The translations under genes were made by a program, and so were the position numbers. Of a DNA stretch of 64,000 nucleotides, positions 1 through 11,284 are shown piece by piece; the stretch's first letter is position 1, and every line of letters starts with the position of its first letter. Under the pieces are notes generated by a model. That model saw nothing but the letters and a program-made list of their open reading frames with translations. It was not told the DNA's origin and ran no database searches. Source of the DNA: Erythrophleum ivorense. Lineage: Eukaryota > Streptophyta > Magnoliopsida > Fabales > Fabaceae. The stretch lies in the NCBI GenBank assembly GCA_026724425.1, contig JAIUCV010000118.1:248001-312000 (forward strand), given 5' to 3'.

Positions 1-1233
1 AAATGAACAAGGTAATAGAAGCCACCAAGTTGGGAGGTGAGAGTTTGACATCAAAATTCCTAGTTGTGTCTCTTTTGTATCCATACACATGGCATATGAT
101 GTAATCCTATGATAGAATTGTTATGTAATCATTTGAACACGTGTAAATACTTATATATATATATATGATGTATGAATAAGAATTAATGTCGTATGCATGA
201 TATAGCATAATTTGGGTATAGAATGGTAAGACTAGACATGTGCATTTTTATGTATATCATGGGGTGGATTAGTGAGTTTGAAAAATATAGGTTTGTGCAC
301 CTTTGAGAGAAGTTTAGATTGTCATTTTGGTGCATTCCCATGTGCTCAAGTGGTCATGTTTTCCTTGGAGCTCATAATGGACCATTTGAAGCCTTTGTAA
401 GACTTAAAAAATGACTATTTCACAACCCAATGTCAAGATCTGACCAAATGAATGAATTTGCCCATGAAATTTGGTACACATATAGATCCTATCTAGAGCT
501 TTTTGGAAAGCCAAAGATCAGATTATTTGAAACTCTATGGAATTAATTATAAATTTCCAAAGTTGGCATTTTTTTGTTAAATTAATGCAGACACTATTTA
601 TATGGTCAGAAAATTAAGTTATGTCATTGGTAGGTCACATGATGTCCAATGCTCATGAAAATTTACAAGCATAAACTAGATATAATATTCTTTTCATGGC
701 CACTAAGATCAACCCAATTGAGCCTCTGAGTAGGGAGATATGAATTTTTGAAGTTGGAGGATAGTACTAGTAATGATAGTTGACCTCTGATATGGTTCCA
801 TCAATTTCTAGTGGCTAGCAGCCTCTGTTGTGGTTTGGATTTATTTTTATCATAAAGTAGACATCTGTAGCTTTCCAAAATGGTATAGTGTACTTGATTT
901 TATTTTTTTTATAATTAGTTATAATTTTTCAAATTTTAGGCACAGAACCTCGAAATCCTACCCGAGGCTGCACACTATGTTTTTTAGTATACCATCCATT
1001 TGCATGAGTTCTAAGCCACTTCTTAAGTTTGTTATTACTCATATTTGTGTAATTAAATATGAGAATGATAAGGATGAGTTCATATGGCACATGAAACATC
1101 GAATAAAAAATGTATTCGTGACGTAGCGCAATTTAATTGATTATTTTTAATGGTTTTCCTCCCTTCTCTTTTGTTGTTCATGGAAGGAAACCTAAAATTT
1201 ATATAAGATGAGTTCTATAAATATGGTGTTGCA
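1..1233 (+). repeat. 5' LTR (3' portion) of LARD-like element 1, family A
   Basis: This is the downstream part of a family A long terminal repeat in sense orientation; its start lies beyond the left edge of the window. It ends GGTGTTGCA and is followed directly by a primer binding site, which fixes the LTR/internal boundary. Blocks such as the CTGTAGCTTTCCAAAATGG segment near 867 and the AATTAAATATGAGAATG segment near 1050 recur in reverse orientation in the other family A LTRs (for example 13870-14160). The terminal CA is kept but the usual TTACA has become TTGCA. The short reading frame at 830-1126 lies wholly inside this LTR and is not a gene. Confidence 0.8.
155..170. repeat. (TA)n microsatellite
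   Basis: A short run of alternating T and A lies inside the 5' LTR. It has no sign of function beyond ordinary AT-rich simple sequence. Confidence 0.6.
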
Positions 1234-1238
1234 TTTAT

Positions 1239-1250
1239 TGGTATCAGAGC
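1239..1250 (+). other. Primer binding site, initiator tRNA-Met type
   Basis: TGGTATCAGAGC lies five bases after the LTR end (after TTTAT). It is the standard plant LTR-retrotransposon primer binding site, complementary to the 3' end of initiator tRNA-Met, where minus-strand DNA synthesis starts. The match to the usual motif is complete over 12 bases, in contrast to the mutated site of the chromovirus at 57024-57035. It sets the orientation of element 1 as plus. Confidence 0.9.
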
Positions 1251-2867
1251 AAAGTTCTAGGCTTTCGAGGGTTGGATTTGGCTTGAGAATGTGGTAACAA
1301 GGCTATACAAAGGTTTGTATAGTTATGTAAAGCCTTATATGAGGCATCTTGGGTGTGTGAAGGTAGTTCATGGCTATGTTTATGATAAGTAAGTTATAGA
1401 ATAGTCTTGAAGTAGATAGTGAACATTGGGAATGGTTGGCCTCTACAATAGCTTGAGCAAAGCTAAGTGATCTGATGATTAGAGTTTTATGAAATATGAT
1501 AGCTCACCAGGATCAATAGCAAGCCCTAGGTATGAACAATGAGAAATGATCTTGTTGATACAAAGAGGCTTATCAGAGAGAGAGTATGTGAGGCCTAATT
1601 CTCCTGGTGGTCATACTCATACTATTTGGAGATGTCTTACTTAATGCAGAGACAAGTAGTGATGTAGTACAGTATGAGATGAGACTGCGACTGCACAGAA
1701 CCAATTTGGAGGGAAAACGAGAAAAAGAGTTACTCCCTAGCCACAGCACCCAAATGTCTAAGTGAATTTCAGAACCTAAAAGGTTATTTCCTCATGCCAG
1801 AAGTTAAGTTACAAGTTACACTTTATAGAGCCCTGATAGCCCAAAAGTGATAGCTAGTTATGCATGAATGAAGCAAGAGGTAAAACCCTCTGGCTTTGAG
1901 GATGGGCTGCATACAGAGGTAGTAGAGCTCGGGTTTCGTAGCTAAGGATGAAACTCTCTGTTATAGTGGAGTGTATTTTAGTATGAATGGCCTTATTGGT
2001 CATATTTAGGCCAACATGAGGAATGAGCTACTATGGGGGCAATCGATGCACAAAGAGTGGCAACCCCTAGTATGAGTCAAGAAAAGAGTAGTAAATGGTC
2101 ACGAAAGATTAATTACATATGATCAGTGGGCCTAGCAATTGAGACTTAAAAAGAACTCAATGTTAGAGAGTGTTAGACACAAGAACAATAAAGTTGTTGA
2201 GACCTGCCTCTAAGGCATTGATTTTAACCTAAAATGCTATATTATGAAATGCAATGACGAGCTAACATGATGAGTTTAAGACCATGTAGACACTGTTAGG
2301 AAACTTTGTTGACAAGATTTATATTTTACACTACAATATATGAGATCTTATTGATAAGATCTTGGACCCTGTTGATGGGATGTTAATATAGCCTTGAAAT
2401 TAACATAAGGTAAGGCTACCAGTAGTGGGCACATAGTTAGTGGCCTAGAAGGGTAGGGTATACCTCATAGGTAACGCCTAAAAATAAGTATGGGAAGCCC
2501 AGTGACAGAGTTAGAAGAGAATAAGAATAGTTTACAAAGTACTAAGTTATTGTGAGCCTATATGAGATAATGGAGCTTATTGTAAGCTACCAGTTTGATG
2601 AGACAGATAATCCAAGCTAAGTATAAGCTAAAGTCTAAAGGAAGTGACCAATAGCATCATTCAGGTGAGATGTGTAGAAGAAATTAGTTTAACTAAAAGC
2701 TCAATGAAAGTTCTCCCTAGATCAAGAAAAGGAAGATAAGACATCCTAAGTTAGGAAGACCACTCAATAATGGTTGGCAAATTCCCCTAGATAGGCCACT
2801 ATAAATTGTAGAGTACAATGATAAGGGAAGTGAAGAATAGTTAAGAAACTAGTTGTAGAAGAGATAC

Positions 2868-5843
2868 TGTAATGCCCCTAACTTCTAATCATGGTAATTA
2901 TGGTTAAATACGTGATTAATGATTAATTATCAAGGTTTAGAGTCATTATAATTAAATACATCGTGAAAATATAGAGAAATTTGAACCTAGATAATATTAG
3001 GGTCATTAACTACATAACCACAAATGTGAGAACGCACAAGAGAAATTGTACTATTATGAGGGGTTTATGATTCACCCATCTATCAATTCCAATGCACAAA
3101 AACCTCCTACAAGTGTTCCTACATCATTCCCTAGCATTACCATTAGAAAAATTGAGGTTTCTAGGCTAAAGGTGGGAGTTTGGGAACTTTTTCTGTGACT
3201 TAAAACTCTCCTGCCACAACTTAGTTACTGGAGCTTAAAAACTAAGTTTTTCCCTCTACATCACACCCCCGACCTTTCGTGCCATGGCTAAGTTATTCTC
3301 GGGAATCTTATTGAGCAACTCACACAATCGCCGTGGCAAGTTGGACCCTCGCCATAACGAGCCTACGTGGTGTTATGACTGAAATACCTCCTAGAGCTAC
3401 TATTCAAAGTTTTGTGATTCTCGCCATGGTGAGATACACTTGCGCTATGGCAAGACTAGCTACTAGACACTCCTTACCTAGTTTCCTCGATTTAAGCCGC
3501 GGTGGGACATGTTGCACCACCGCAAGTTTGCTATCTGTCACCCTTCTTGAGCAACATTTTCGCTCTGTGCCGCAGCGAGATTCCTCACACTGTAGCCCTC
3601 CTCCCCTCTGTCACACTCCTGGCCATAGTGAGACCTTCCTAGCCGCAGCATAACCCCCCTCTTGCAACTACATCTTCCAAATTTCATCTCATGAACTCTA
3701 ATTCTACCCTTAAAGACACTTTAAGACCACTTTACCTTAATTTGTAGGGCTCTAATAGTTTTCATTCACCTAATTTACCCAATGTATCTATCATTACTAG
3801 TTTAACACTTAAGTGTTAATTTCTACTCTTCTAACTACCCTATATCAGCAAGTTCATAGAGTAATAACAGCAAGAATTCATGAATTATAGACAATTATCA
3901 TTTGATACATATTCCATTAGAGATTCCATACATCACTGGTTTAAATAAACATCTAATGTATCACATGATGACATTCCTAATAGTAGACCATATCATAAAT
4001 TTAACAAAATTCATACATTAGATGTCATAAGTTCATACATCCAATACCAAGCTAAGATGAGATCTAACTCCTCAATAGATATATTCTAAGTAATCAAAAT
4101 ACAAACGCCTAAACTTGGCAATATGACTACATGATGATGCTATATAAAAGAATAACAAAATTGCATCTACTCTACTCAGATTAGCCAAAGTGTAGCCTCC
4201 TCCACATATGGTTAGAGTTCATGGATTTTCATTCACTTACTTCCCTTTATCCTTACCCAAAGGGCCTTCACTTGAAAGTATGATCCCATGAAATAGGGTG
4301 AGATGCAAATCTTAGTAACCAAGGCAAATTCCATTTACATATTCCAATTTAATTAACATATATACATGATTTCATATTACCATCAAAAAATATACCAACC
4401 ATATCAATAAATAAAACAATTTAGCTGTCTATGATTACTATCCTATCCATGGCACCTACTCCTCAATGAGCATAACTAAGGCTTAATGAATCTGGGGTCT
4501 GATCATAACCCGGTACCCGATCGAAACACATGCATGGGTGGCAGCCGCACCACAACTCCACCATGGACTCACAAGGTCCAATTATATATAACAGATAGCT
4601 AACCAATTCATTCAGTACTCAAAATCATAAACATGCAGCAAATACAAAATTAAAATAGGCATATGCATAAAATTAGCATGAACTCTGGTTACCTCACTTG
4701 TAGACAAGTTGGGAAGCTAATAGCAGTACCAAAATCCTCCCATAATTATAATATTAGAAAATTATCACTTTATATCAGTCCATTACTATCCCATTCATCA
4801 TTCATGGTAATAACCTAATGCTCAAATAATTAAATTACTAATAGTTACCTAAGGGATACCTACCCAATCATCAAGAGCCTTTAATTTTGGGTTTTGCCTT
4901 CTCTAGACTAGAAATATCAAAATATCACTTCAAACCCTAGGAAAATTTACACAAAATTAAGGACCATACTATAAGTGTACTATAAAGGATCATAAACCAG
5001 TAGAAAATATATCAAAATAAAGAGTTTATACTTACTTAATAATACCCCTAGCCTCAACCTACGAAATTTCACTATGGAAACATCCAATAGCAAGTTTCAA
5101 ATTTTGGGTATAGGTGAAAGTGCTCCAAATGAGAAGCCAATCAAGTCAAATTGAAGAGAAAGAGGAGAGGATTAAGTTATATAACTATTACCTTGTTGAA
5201 TCTTGCTCTAGGAGTAGGAAATAATGGAATTTTGCTACTAACCCTTGCCTCCCCTTTGGACCTCCAAATTTGTGTGTGTTTCTTGTGGTTCTGCAGAATG
5301 GGGGTGGCTAGAATGATTTTTAGGGTTTAAGTTAGGTCTTACATGGGTTATGGGTTGACCCACCAGCCCAAGGACCTATTGGGCTCCCACTAGTTGTTGG
5401 GCTAAGGTTTTGATTTGTTGGGCCAATTACAAGAGTTCAGATTTTTAGTTGGATTGACTTAAGTTTTCAAGAGCCCATTTAGTTGAGGTCTGCATAAGGG
5501 ATATTGGGTGAATTACAAGAGCTTATGTAAGTTCGGTCTTAGGCCCGTATCTCACTAAATCATATTGGGCCATCACTAGGCTCTCTCTCTTAGGCCAAGT
5601 CTCACATTAAAAGGTTGGGTTTGCACCTAAAATCATTAGGCCTTTATTAGTCTCTAACCTTGGCCTATTAAATTTTAATTTAGGCCTATATGAGGTTTTT
5701 AACCTAATTAAATTTCAAACTCATATTAATAATTTATCTATCTAAAATTTTCATTCATATAACTTGCCCAATTACTCCATATTAATTATTCTTAATTAAC
5801 CTAAATCTATAATTAACACCTTAATTAATTTTGCGGTGTTACA
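2868..5843. repeat. Solo LTR, family R2, copy 1
   Basis: A 2,976-bp unit with LTR termini TGTAATGCCCC...GGTGTTACA sits in the interior of LARD-like element 1. The flanks GATAC (2863-2867) and TATAC (5844-5848) form a 5-bp target duplication with one mismatch. Comparison with element 2 shows the host reading across the site. There is no primer binding site, polypurine tract or coding sequence, so it is a solo LTR of a second LTR family. Copies recur at 20637-23507 and 40880-42958. Transcriptional orientation was not resolved. Confidence 0.85.
3275..3655. repeat. GC-rich degenerate array inside the R2 LTR, copy 1
   Basis: Within an AT-rich LTR this stretch is conspicuously GC-rich and repeats variants of GCCGYGGCRAG. 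They occur near 3281, 3330, 3350, 3422, 3445, 3498, 3519, 3571, 3622 and 3642, in both orientations, spaced roughly 20 to 70 bases apart. Many variants differ by CG to TG or CA, as expected from deamination of methylated cytosine. The open frame at 3333-3653 is a by-product of the GC content. The same array is present in R2 copy 2. Confidence 0.7.
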
Positions 5844-8424
5844 TATACTCTCGCTTTAGTAATAACTAAATGAATTGACTGGGCACAGAAAAGTAAACTG
5901 ATAGGGATCTAATAGTTAGTTAGACGAGCTCCCTAATATAAGAATAATATAGGGTTAAGGCACGTGAGTAATTAGAGTACCCAATAGAGCATAAGTTTTC
6001 AATAAGGTAGAATCCAGACATTGAAAGTATGTGTCCTAGATTAGGTTACTAAAACCTTAAAATCAGTATACTGTGCTCCTGGGGATGAGACTAAAAAGGT
6101 TGAACAGATAGAAAGCCTAACTTTAATCTGAACATAGAAATGAGCTAAGATTGATAGTTAGTACCTTAGTACCCTCAAGGAAGCCTAAAGGAGCTATAGA
6201 CCACCTAAAAAGGAGAGTCTTTGCATTATGTAGAGAAAGAGTGTAAGCTAAGAGTGCCACAAAATGTAATTCCTGGGATTATATGAAATAAAATTTTCTT
6301 ATAGAGAGACAATCTAGTTAAGAGCAAAGTAAGAGTATAAGAAAGAGCAGACCCATTTGATGTTATAGAGAGTGAACAAGTAGAGAACCCAGGAAAAATA
6401 CAGGTGCTCTTGAGTGTAAAGAAACACGAATTAGTAAAAGGGATAGTCAGTAGTAGCACATCCTTTTACCTAAATAAAAGAATAGTAAAAGTAAAAAGAG
6501 AGAGAATATATGACGGTGTTCAACTAGAGGACTTAGTAGATTGAGAATAAATATTGAGTTGATATGATTGAGTACTTGAGAAAACATAGTTATCTTTGGT
6601 ATAGATGCCCTTCTAGCATGATAGTGCCTAAAATAAAAACAGTCAGCAATGTAAAATGACCTCGGGATGAAGTAGAGGAAGAATCCTATTTTCCCTTAGT
6701 ATCCTATGAGAATAGGGCATATAAAGAAAAGTAAGAGAGGAATACTTTAGATTATTGGGAAACTTATAATATACAGATGATAGTGGCTTTGAGCTCAGTT
6801 ATGAGGCACTTGTGTATTAGTGTTTGATGTTATGGTTTGCTTGCAACAAAGGTTACATGATATTGGGTCTAGCTAACCTAATAGTAATGTGACTTGAGTA
6901 CGTAGCAAACGATGGCATCAATCATCAAAGTGTCCTGATAATCGAAGGGTATTCTAGTTAGTTATATGACGAGATGAGTTAGAAAATAGAGGTGAAAGGA
7001 TTCCAAGAAGAATATTACAATAATAAGAAAAGCATGCAGAAAAGGAATCCCTAATAAAGAATGATAATATAGAAAAGAACGTGCTAATAATAAACAATGT
7101 TAAGATTCAAATAGCATGAGGTCAGTATTATGATCTGAGTCCCTTATAATATAATTAAACAAAATAAGAAGGGACTAGTGTATAGCCTCTCTCTTGCCAA
7201 AAATGTTAGGCACACTCAGTGTGTGAGATGCCCGGGTGCTAAGGCACTTAAAAGTAGAACACGGGCATAGTAAAAAATTACAAGATATGAGAGGAAAGAT
7301 AGAATAAGTATAACTGAAGCAAGGAGTAAAAGTAAGGAAAGAAGCCTAAGTAGAAAGGGCTGAAATGGGAACTTGAGGATCCTATGAGAAAGATAATAAG
7401 ACTTATGAGAAGCCACTGGGAAAGGATACAAGAGATTTGATACTAAATAAATGACTTCTCAAGATATGTAAATGAGTCCACTAAGAAGAATGTTAACCCC
7501 TACAAATGGGTTGAGACTAATCTGATATGATTAGTAAGCTCTCCTAGGATAGGCCTCCAGAGTCAAGGTCAAGTTTTAGAGGCTCGTCACGCAACCCTCA
7601 AAATAAAACTAGGTTGGTAAAATATGTAGCTAGTGCCACAACCTAAGTTATCTCCCTTGGAATTGGAGTTCAATGCCTAATTGAGTTTTTCAAATATTAA
7701 AAGACTTTAAAAATTCCTAAATTAGGGGGTTTTGATTTACTTAAACTATTTAAAATAAAATTGAATTAAAATTCCTAATTGCTATCTAATTATATGAATT
7801 ATAGTTGAAAATAGGCTTGTGACTAGCTTTGGATTCGTCCCTTGGTATCCACTATCCTTATCCTAATACAATTATGATTAATTCTGGCCTAAGAGTCCCT
7901 AATTGTGTTCATAACAAATTATCTTGGGTAACCACTCAAGATTCAAGAGATTAACAATCTAATGTTGAATTAAAACCTCAACTCCGCATTAAATTGTCAA
8001 TTCTTGTCTTTAAGATCTTGAACACTCAATTTGATTGATTAACTGATTAATTAGCCTCTGAATCATCCTAAATATTTAATTAACTAACTAAACATTAAGG
8101 AATCCTCAAATTAAATACTCAAACACATAATCTCACTCATGTATTTTATCAAACACTTTCGAAGCATACATGGGAAATTAGATAATATTGAAATTAACCA
8201 ATGTCTAATCAGATCAATTAATCAACAAAAAGACTTCCTAATTAGTGTCTAACCAGCCACTAATTACAATTACACAAATTCCCTATCAAATACAACTTAA
8301 CCAAGATAATATATGAAAGAGAAAAAGTGTAGGAAAATAAAGAAATTCTTAGCCAAAAATTCTATGTTCATCCATGGATTCAAGCTTCTCTAAGAGCTTC
8401 TTCCTAGCTAGCCTCAAGATGGAT

Positions 8425-8690
8425 TAGAGCTTCATTGGAGATAGATGGAAGATGGAATGGGTGGACGAAGGATGGTGAATGAATGGATGAAGGGGTGAAG
8501 GATGGATGAATGCTGCGTGAATGGATTCTGGATATATATAGGTGAGGGTTTGCGAAAATCTGGAGGCTTGAATGAAGTTGCGTGAATGGAATGGAATCTG
8601 ATGAATGGATTGGAGGCGTGAATGAATCAATTTGTTTGAATGGATTGGCGTGATTTTATTCCTCACGTGGCCTTGCATGTGCTTCATTTA
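8425..8690. repeat. GGAT/GAAT-rich simple sequence
   Basis: The segment is dense in GGATG, GAATG and GGAATG words in irregular order (for example around 8440-8520 and 8580-8650). It looks like an old tetra- or pentanucleotide repeat that has drifted. The minus-strand frame at 8424-8687 exists because this composition lacks stops and is not considered a gene. Confidence 0.65.
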
Positions 8691-10016
8691 TTCTGCCCGA
8701 GTGTATTTTAATTCTTTAATGAATCACGTGGCATCATGCTACTTCTTAATTTTCACGTGGAAAGTTCCTTGCCTAGCTAATTGCCGTAGCTTCTTCTACT
8801 CGTAGCTTCAGCTTCGTCCAGCCCCACGGGATTTTCTTCTTTTATTTCTGCACGCATTTTTTGTGTTCTGGAAGTCCTTTTTGTGTGTCACGAGCTCAGC
8901 CAGTAGCTCCCTATTTTTGCATGTGTTTTGACTCGTGTTTCTTCCCAGCTCTTGTTAACCCGTATCCATGCATCATTACTTGTTTCTCTGCTGCAGCCCG
9001 TGGTTACTTCTTCATTTACTCAACACGTAGCTTTTGAATCTTCCATGCATATCTCTCTCCAGCCCAGCTCATGCTTTTATAACCAGTAGCTGGAGCTTTC
9101 ATCACATTCTGCTAGAGTTTAATTCCTCCCTGCTCATTCCACGTTTGAAAACCTTAACTCCTTCTCTTGTGTTTCTGCTTGCTTCAGCTACTCCTTACTT
9201 TTCTTTTTGTATCACACGTTCAACCCGTAGCAATCCACGTCAACTTCTCACGTGTTTTTTTTCATAACCTCGTGGCTTCATTTTTGCATTCTCCAGCTCG
9301 AGTTTCTCACATTAGCTATTGTTCACACGAGCTGCTGTTCTGCCCGCATTGAGCTTCCTTTATTCAGCTCGTGTAGCTTACAAGAGAGCTGCCCAAGCTC
9401 CTTTCAACTCGATGCTCTTTCCACGTTGGCTGCTTCTGTTCCATTGTGTTTCTCTTCCCTTTCATTCTCAGCTCGCCTTCAACTTAGTGTTTCATTCCTT
9501 TTGCATCAATCCCGTAGCTCTTTCTCTCTTCTTTTCACACAAGCTCGAGTTCACTTCATTTGTGTTCTGCTTCCAGCTCCAAGCTTCAGCTCGTAGCTTC
9601 CTTCTTCTCTATCTCGCTTAAATCATGCAAGCTTTTCACGTTGCTTTCTCTGCTTATCGTGCAGCTCATTCCATTTGAAAGCTCCTTCTTTTCAAAAATG
9701 TACCAGAACCCGTAGTTGTTTCTTCTGTTTTGTGTTGCCTTAATGCTCCACGTATTTTCCACGTAAGCCTCTACATGCTTCTTCATGTTTCTTCCATGTG
9801 AGCTTGGCTTCTAACGTGTTTTCTGCATGCTTCTTACGCATTGCTTTACTCCTACTCCAGCTAGCTCGAGCTTGCTTGCTTCATGATTCTTCATTCCCAT
9901 ATTCTACCACTTCTTCTCCACGTTGCTTCCAATTCTGTTCAGCTGCTGCCCCTACATGCATGGCTTTGTTTCCCTTCATGAGTCACGTAACTTCTCACAT
10001 GTTGTTTAGCTCTTGA
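8655..10016. other. ACGT-rich segment of repeat B
   Basis: At least a dozen ACGT cores occur here, many as CACGTGG, CCACGT or CACGTA (near 8662, 8728, 8755, 9022, 9139, 9236, 9249, 9421, 9637, 9749, 9762, 9918 and 9984). They are interleaved with CAGCTCG and CGTAGCTTC words. Neighbouring AT-rich sequence has almost none. ACGT cores are G-box-like sites bound by plant bZIP and bHLH proteins. No regulatory role is shown here. Overlapping short frames at 9034-10016 in several phases have no shared domain and are rejected as genes. Confidence 0.5.
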
Positions 10017-10329
10017 TCCATTCATAAAGCTTCAATCATTTTCTAAATTAATTTCTATCCTTAAAATTCCCATTTCCTAACAAAAAAATCTGCACAAATA
10101 GTAACAACAATTCAATAGAAAAATTCACAAAATCATTTAAAGAACTTTATGCATTAAAATTCTAAAATCTTGTAAATAATTTCCTAAGATATAGAAATGG
10201 CTTCTAAAACAAAACCTTATCTAATTAAAGTCTTAAAGCCATATTTTATTATTAAAATGCCAATGTTTAGGAGAATAAAATAGATAGAAATATATGTTTA
10301 TCATCAAGCAATCAATAATTCATGTAATT

Positions 10330-11210
10330 TGCAAATAACACATACAAGCAACTAAGAAACTCAAGCAAACTAATCATACATATATATGAATGAAGGAAAA
10401 GCTACTTTGTCACACTAAAATAATCAATTTCCTTGGCTTCCTCTTGTTGTTTCCATGACCTTGCACTCATAGTTGGGGTACGAATTCACTTGTTTGTCCT
10501 AAACACACCAAATGAAGCATAAAATCAACAATGAAACCATACTTACACTCATATTACCCTTATATATGCAAGCTAGAGTTTTAGGTGTACATATGGCCTA
10601 TTTGAATGACTTAAGAAGCGACCTTTATAATTCAACTTTTTGGCTCTAAAATCTCACTTGATAAGAGCTATGTGACTTTAATGGAATTCACTAGTGCCAT
10701 CATATACATGGTTAAACAAGCCAGATACTATGTTGCTTCTTTAGACCCAATTAAACTCTAAAATTTCACCTTTCAAAACAAAGCTCATAAATTCATTCTA
10801 ATGGTTCCTTTAATGTTTATACTTCATATGTAGACTACTTATAACCTTAGAATCATTGAAACAACTCCCTAGGTATTCAAACCTAACCTTGGCTAAGACA
10901 TACACTATATGCAACCTCCATGAAGTTTTGTTTGCAACTTAGGGAATTTCAAGGCTTTAGGATATCTATGCTTCATTTCTCACTCAATTGTGGTATTAGA
11001 GGTCTTAATTAACTCTTCTAAGATTTTAAATCTCTCAAGGGCCACTCCAAACCCTAAGTGAAGCTATATGGCATTCTAATGTTTCTTTATCAATTTTAAT
11101 TACATGTTCTTAATCCTCACCCTTTAAAACCCCCAATTCCACCATGGATTCATCAAGCTCAAGTCTCCCTCTTCTCTCCCTTCTCTTGGTCAAAAATGAA
11201 GATTGTAATA
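10330..11210 (-). repeat. A' LTR fragment, antisense
   Basis: This diverged LTR-like segment matches the middle of family A-like LTRs in minus orientation and is closest to 40250-40860. Shared blocks are TGTTGCTTCTTTAG-type sequence near 10730, AATGGTTCCTTTAATGTTTATA near 10799 and AAAACCCCCAATTC near 11127. It lies head to head with the sense copy to its right, so 10330-11210 and about 12180-13300 are inverted relatives. Confidence 0.6.
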
Positions 11211-11284
11211 ATCAATTTTTCCAAAAAAATTGAACTAAAATTGATAACTTGATACTAGATTGCCCTAAAGCAAGGCAAATTGAG

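Larger units (their letters stand above)
1234..7567 (+). mobile_element. LARD-like element 1: noncoding internal region
   Basis: This is the internal region of a non-autonomous LTR retrotransposon, following the primer binding site. It aligns by eye, in reverse orientation, with the interior of element 2 (17517-28299). Examples are TAGTAAGCTCTCCTAGGATA near 7530 against the complement near 17755, and AGCCCAGTGACAGAG near 2497 against the complement near 23655. Both copies lack a zinc knuckle, an RT active site and any integrase or chromodomain motif, and all frames are broken. Noncoding interior plus giant LTRs is the description of a LARD (large retrotransposon derivative). An R2 solo LTR splits it at 2868-5843. 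About 1 kb present in element 2 is missing near 7395. Homology stops near 7567 where repeat B begins, so the polypurine tract and 3' LTR are lost. Some very decayed coding sequence could have been missed. Confidence 0.75.
7568..10330 (-). repeat. Repeat B, copy 1 (unclassified)
   Basis: This stretch matches, in reverse complement, the segment at about 31900-33690. Shared blocks include the CATGGATTCAAGCTTC segment near 8376 against 32878 complement, and the AACAATCTAATGTTGAATT segment near 7950 against 33303. It contains no recognisable coding domain. From left to right it holds an AT-rich segment, a GGAT-rich simple repeat, an ACGT-rich segment of higher GC, and a second AT-rich segment. It abuts the interior of LARD-like element 1 without a clear TSD. 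It may be the LTR or leader of another LTR element; the class is not settled. The minus strand is used only to mark it as inverted relative to copy 2. Confidence 0.6.

Noticed and set aside
1239..1250. Sequence resembling part of a tRNA gene
   Set aside because: Only the 12-base complement to the tRNA 3' end is present, at the exact primer-site position. There is no tRNA body.
3333..3653. 106-residue open frame on the plus strand
   Set aside because: It lies entirely within the GC-rich array of an R2 solo LTR, its frame is not preserved in R2 copy 2, and it has no recognisable domain.
2868..5843. R2 unit as part of the LARD interior
   Set aside because: LTR termini, a flanking 5-bp duplication and its absence at this position in element 2 show that it is a later insertion.
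8424..8687. 87-residue minus-strand frame rich in His, Ser and Ile
   Set aside because: It is a translation of the GGAT/GAAT simple sequence. No conservation or domain is visible.
9034..10016. Cluster of overlapping plus-strand frames (60-114 residues) in repeat B
   Set aside because: They overlap in different phases, are low-complexity (Ser/Phe/Leu/Cys-rich) and follow from the pyrimidine-rich, ACGT-rich composition. Repeat B copy 2 has no matching frames.
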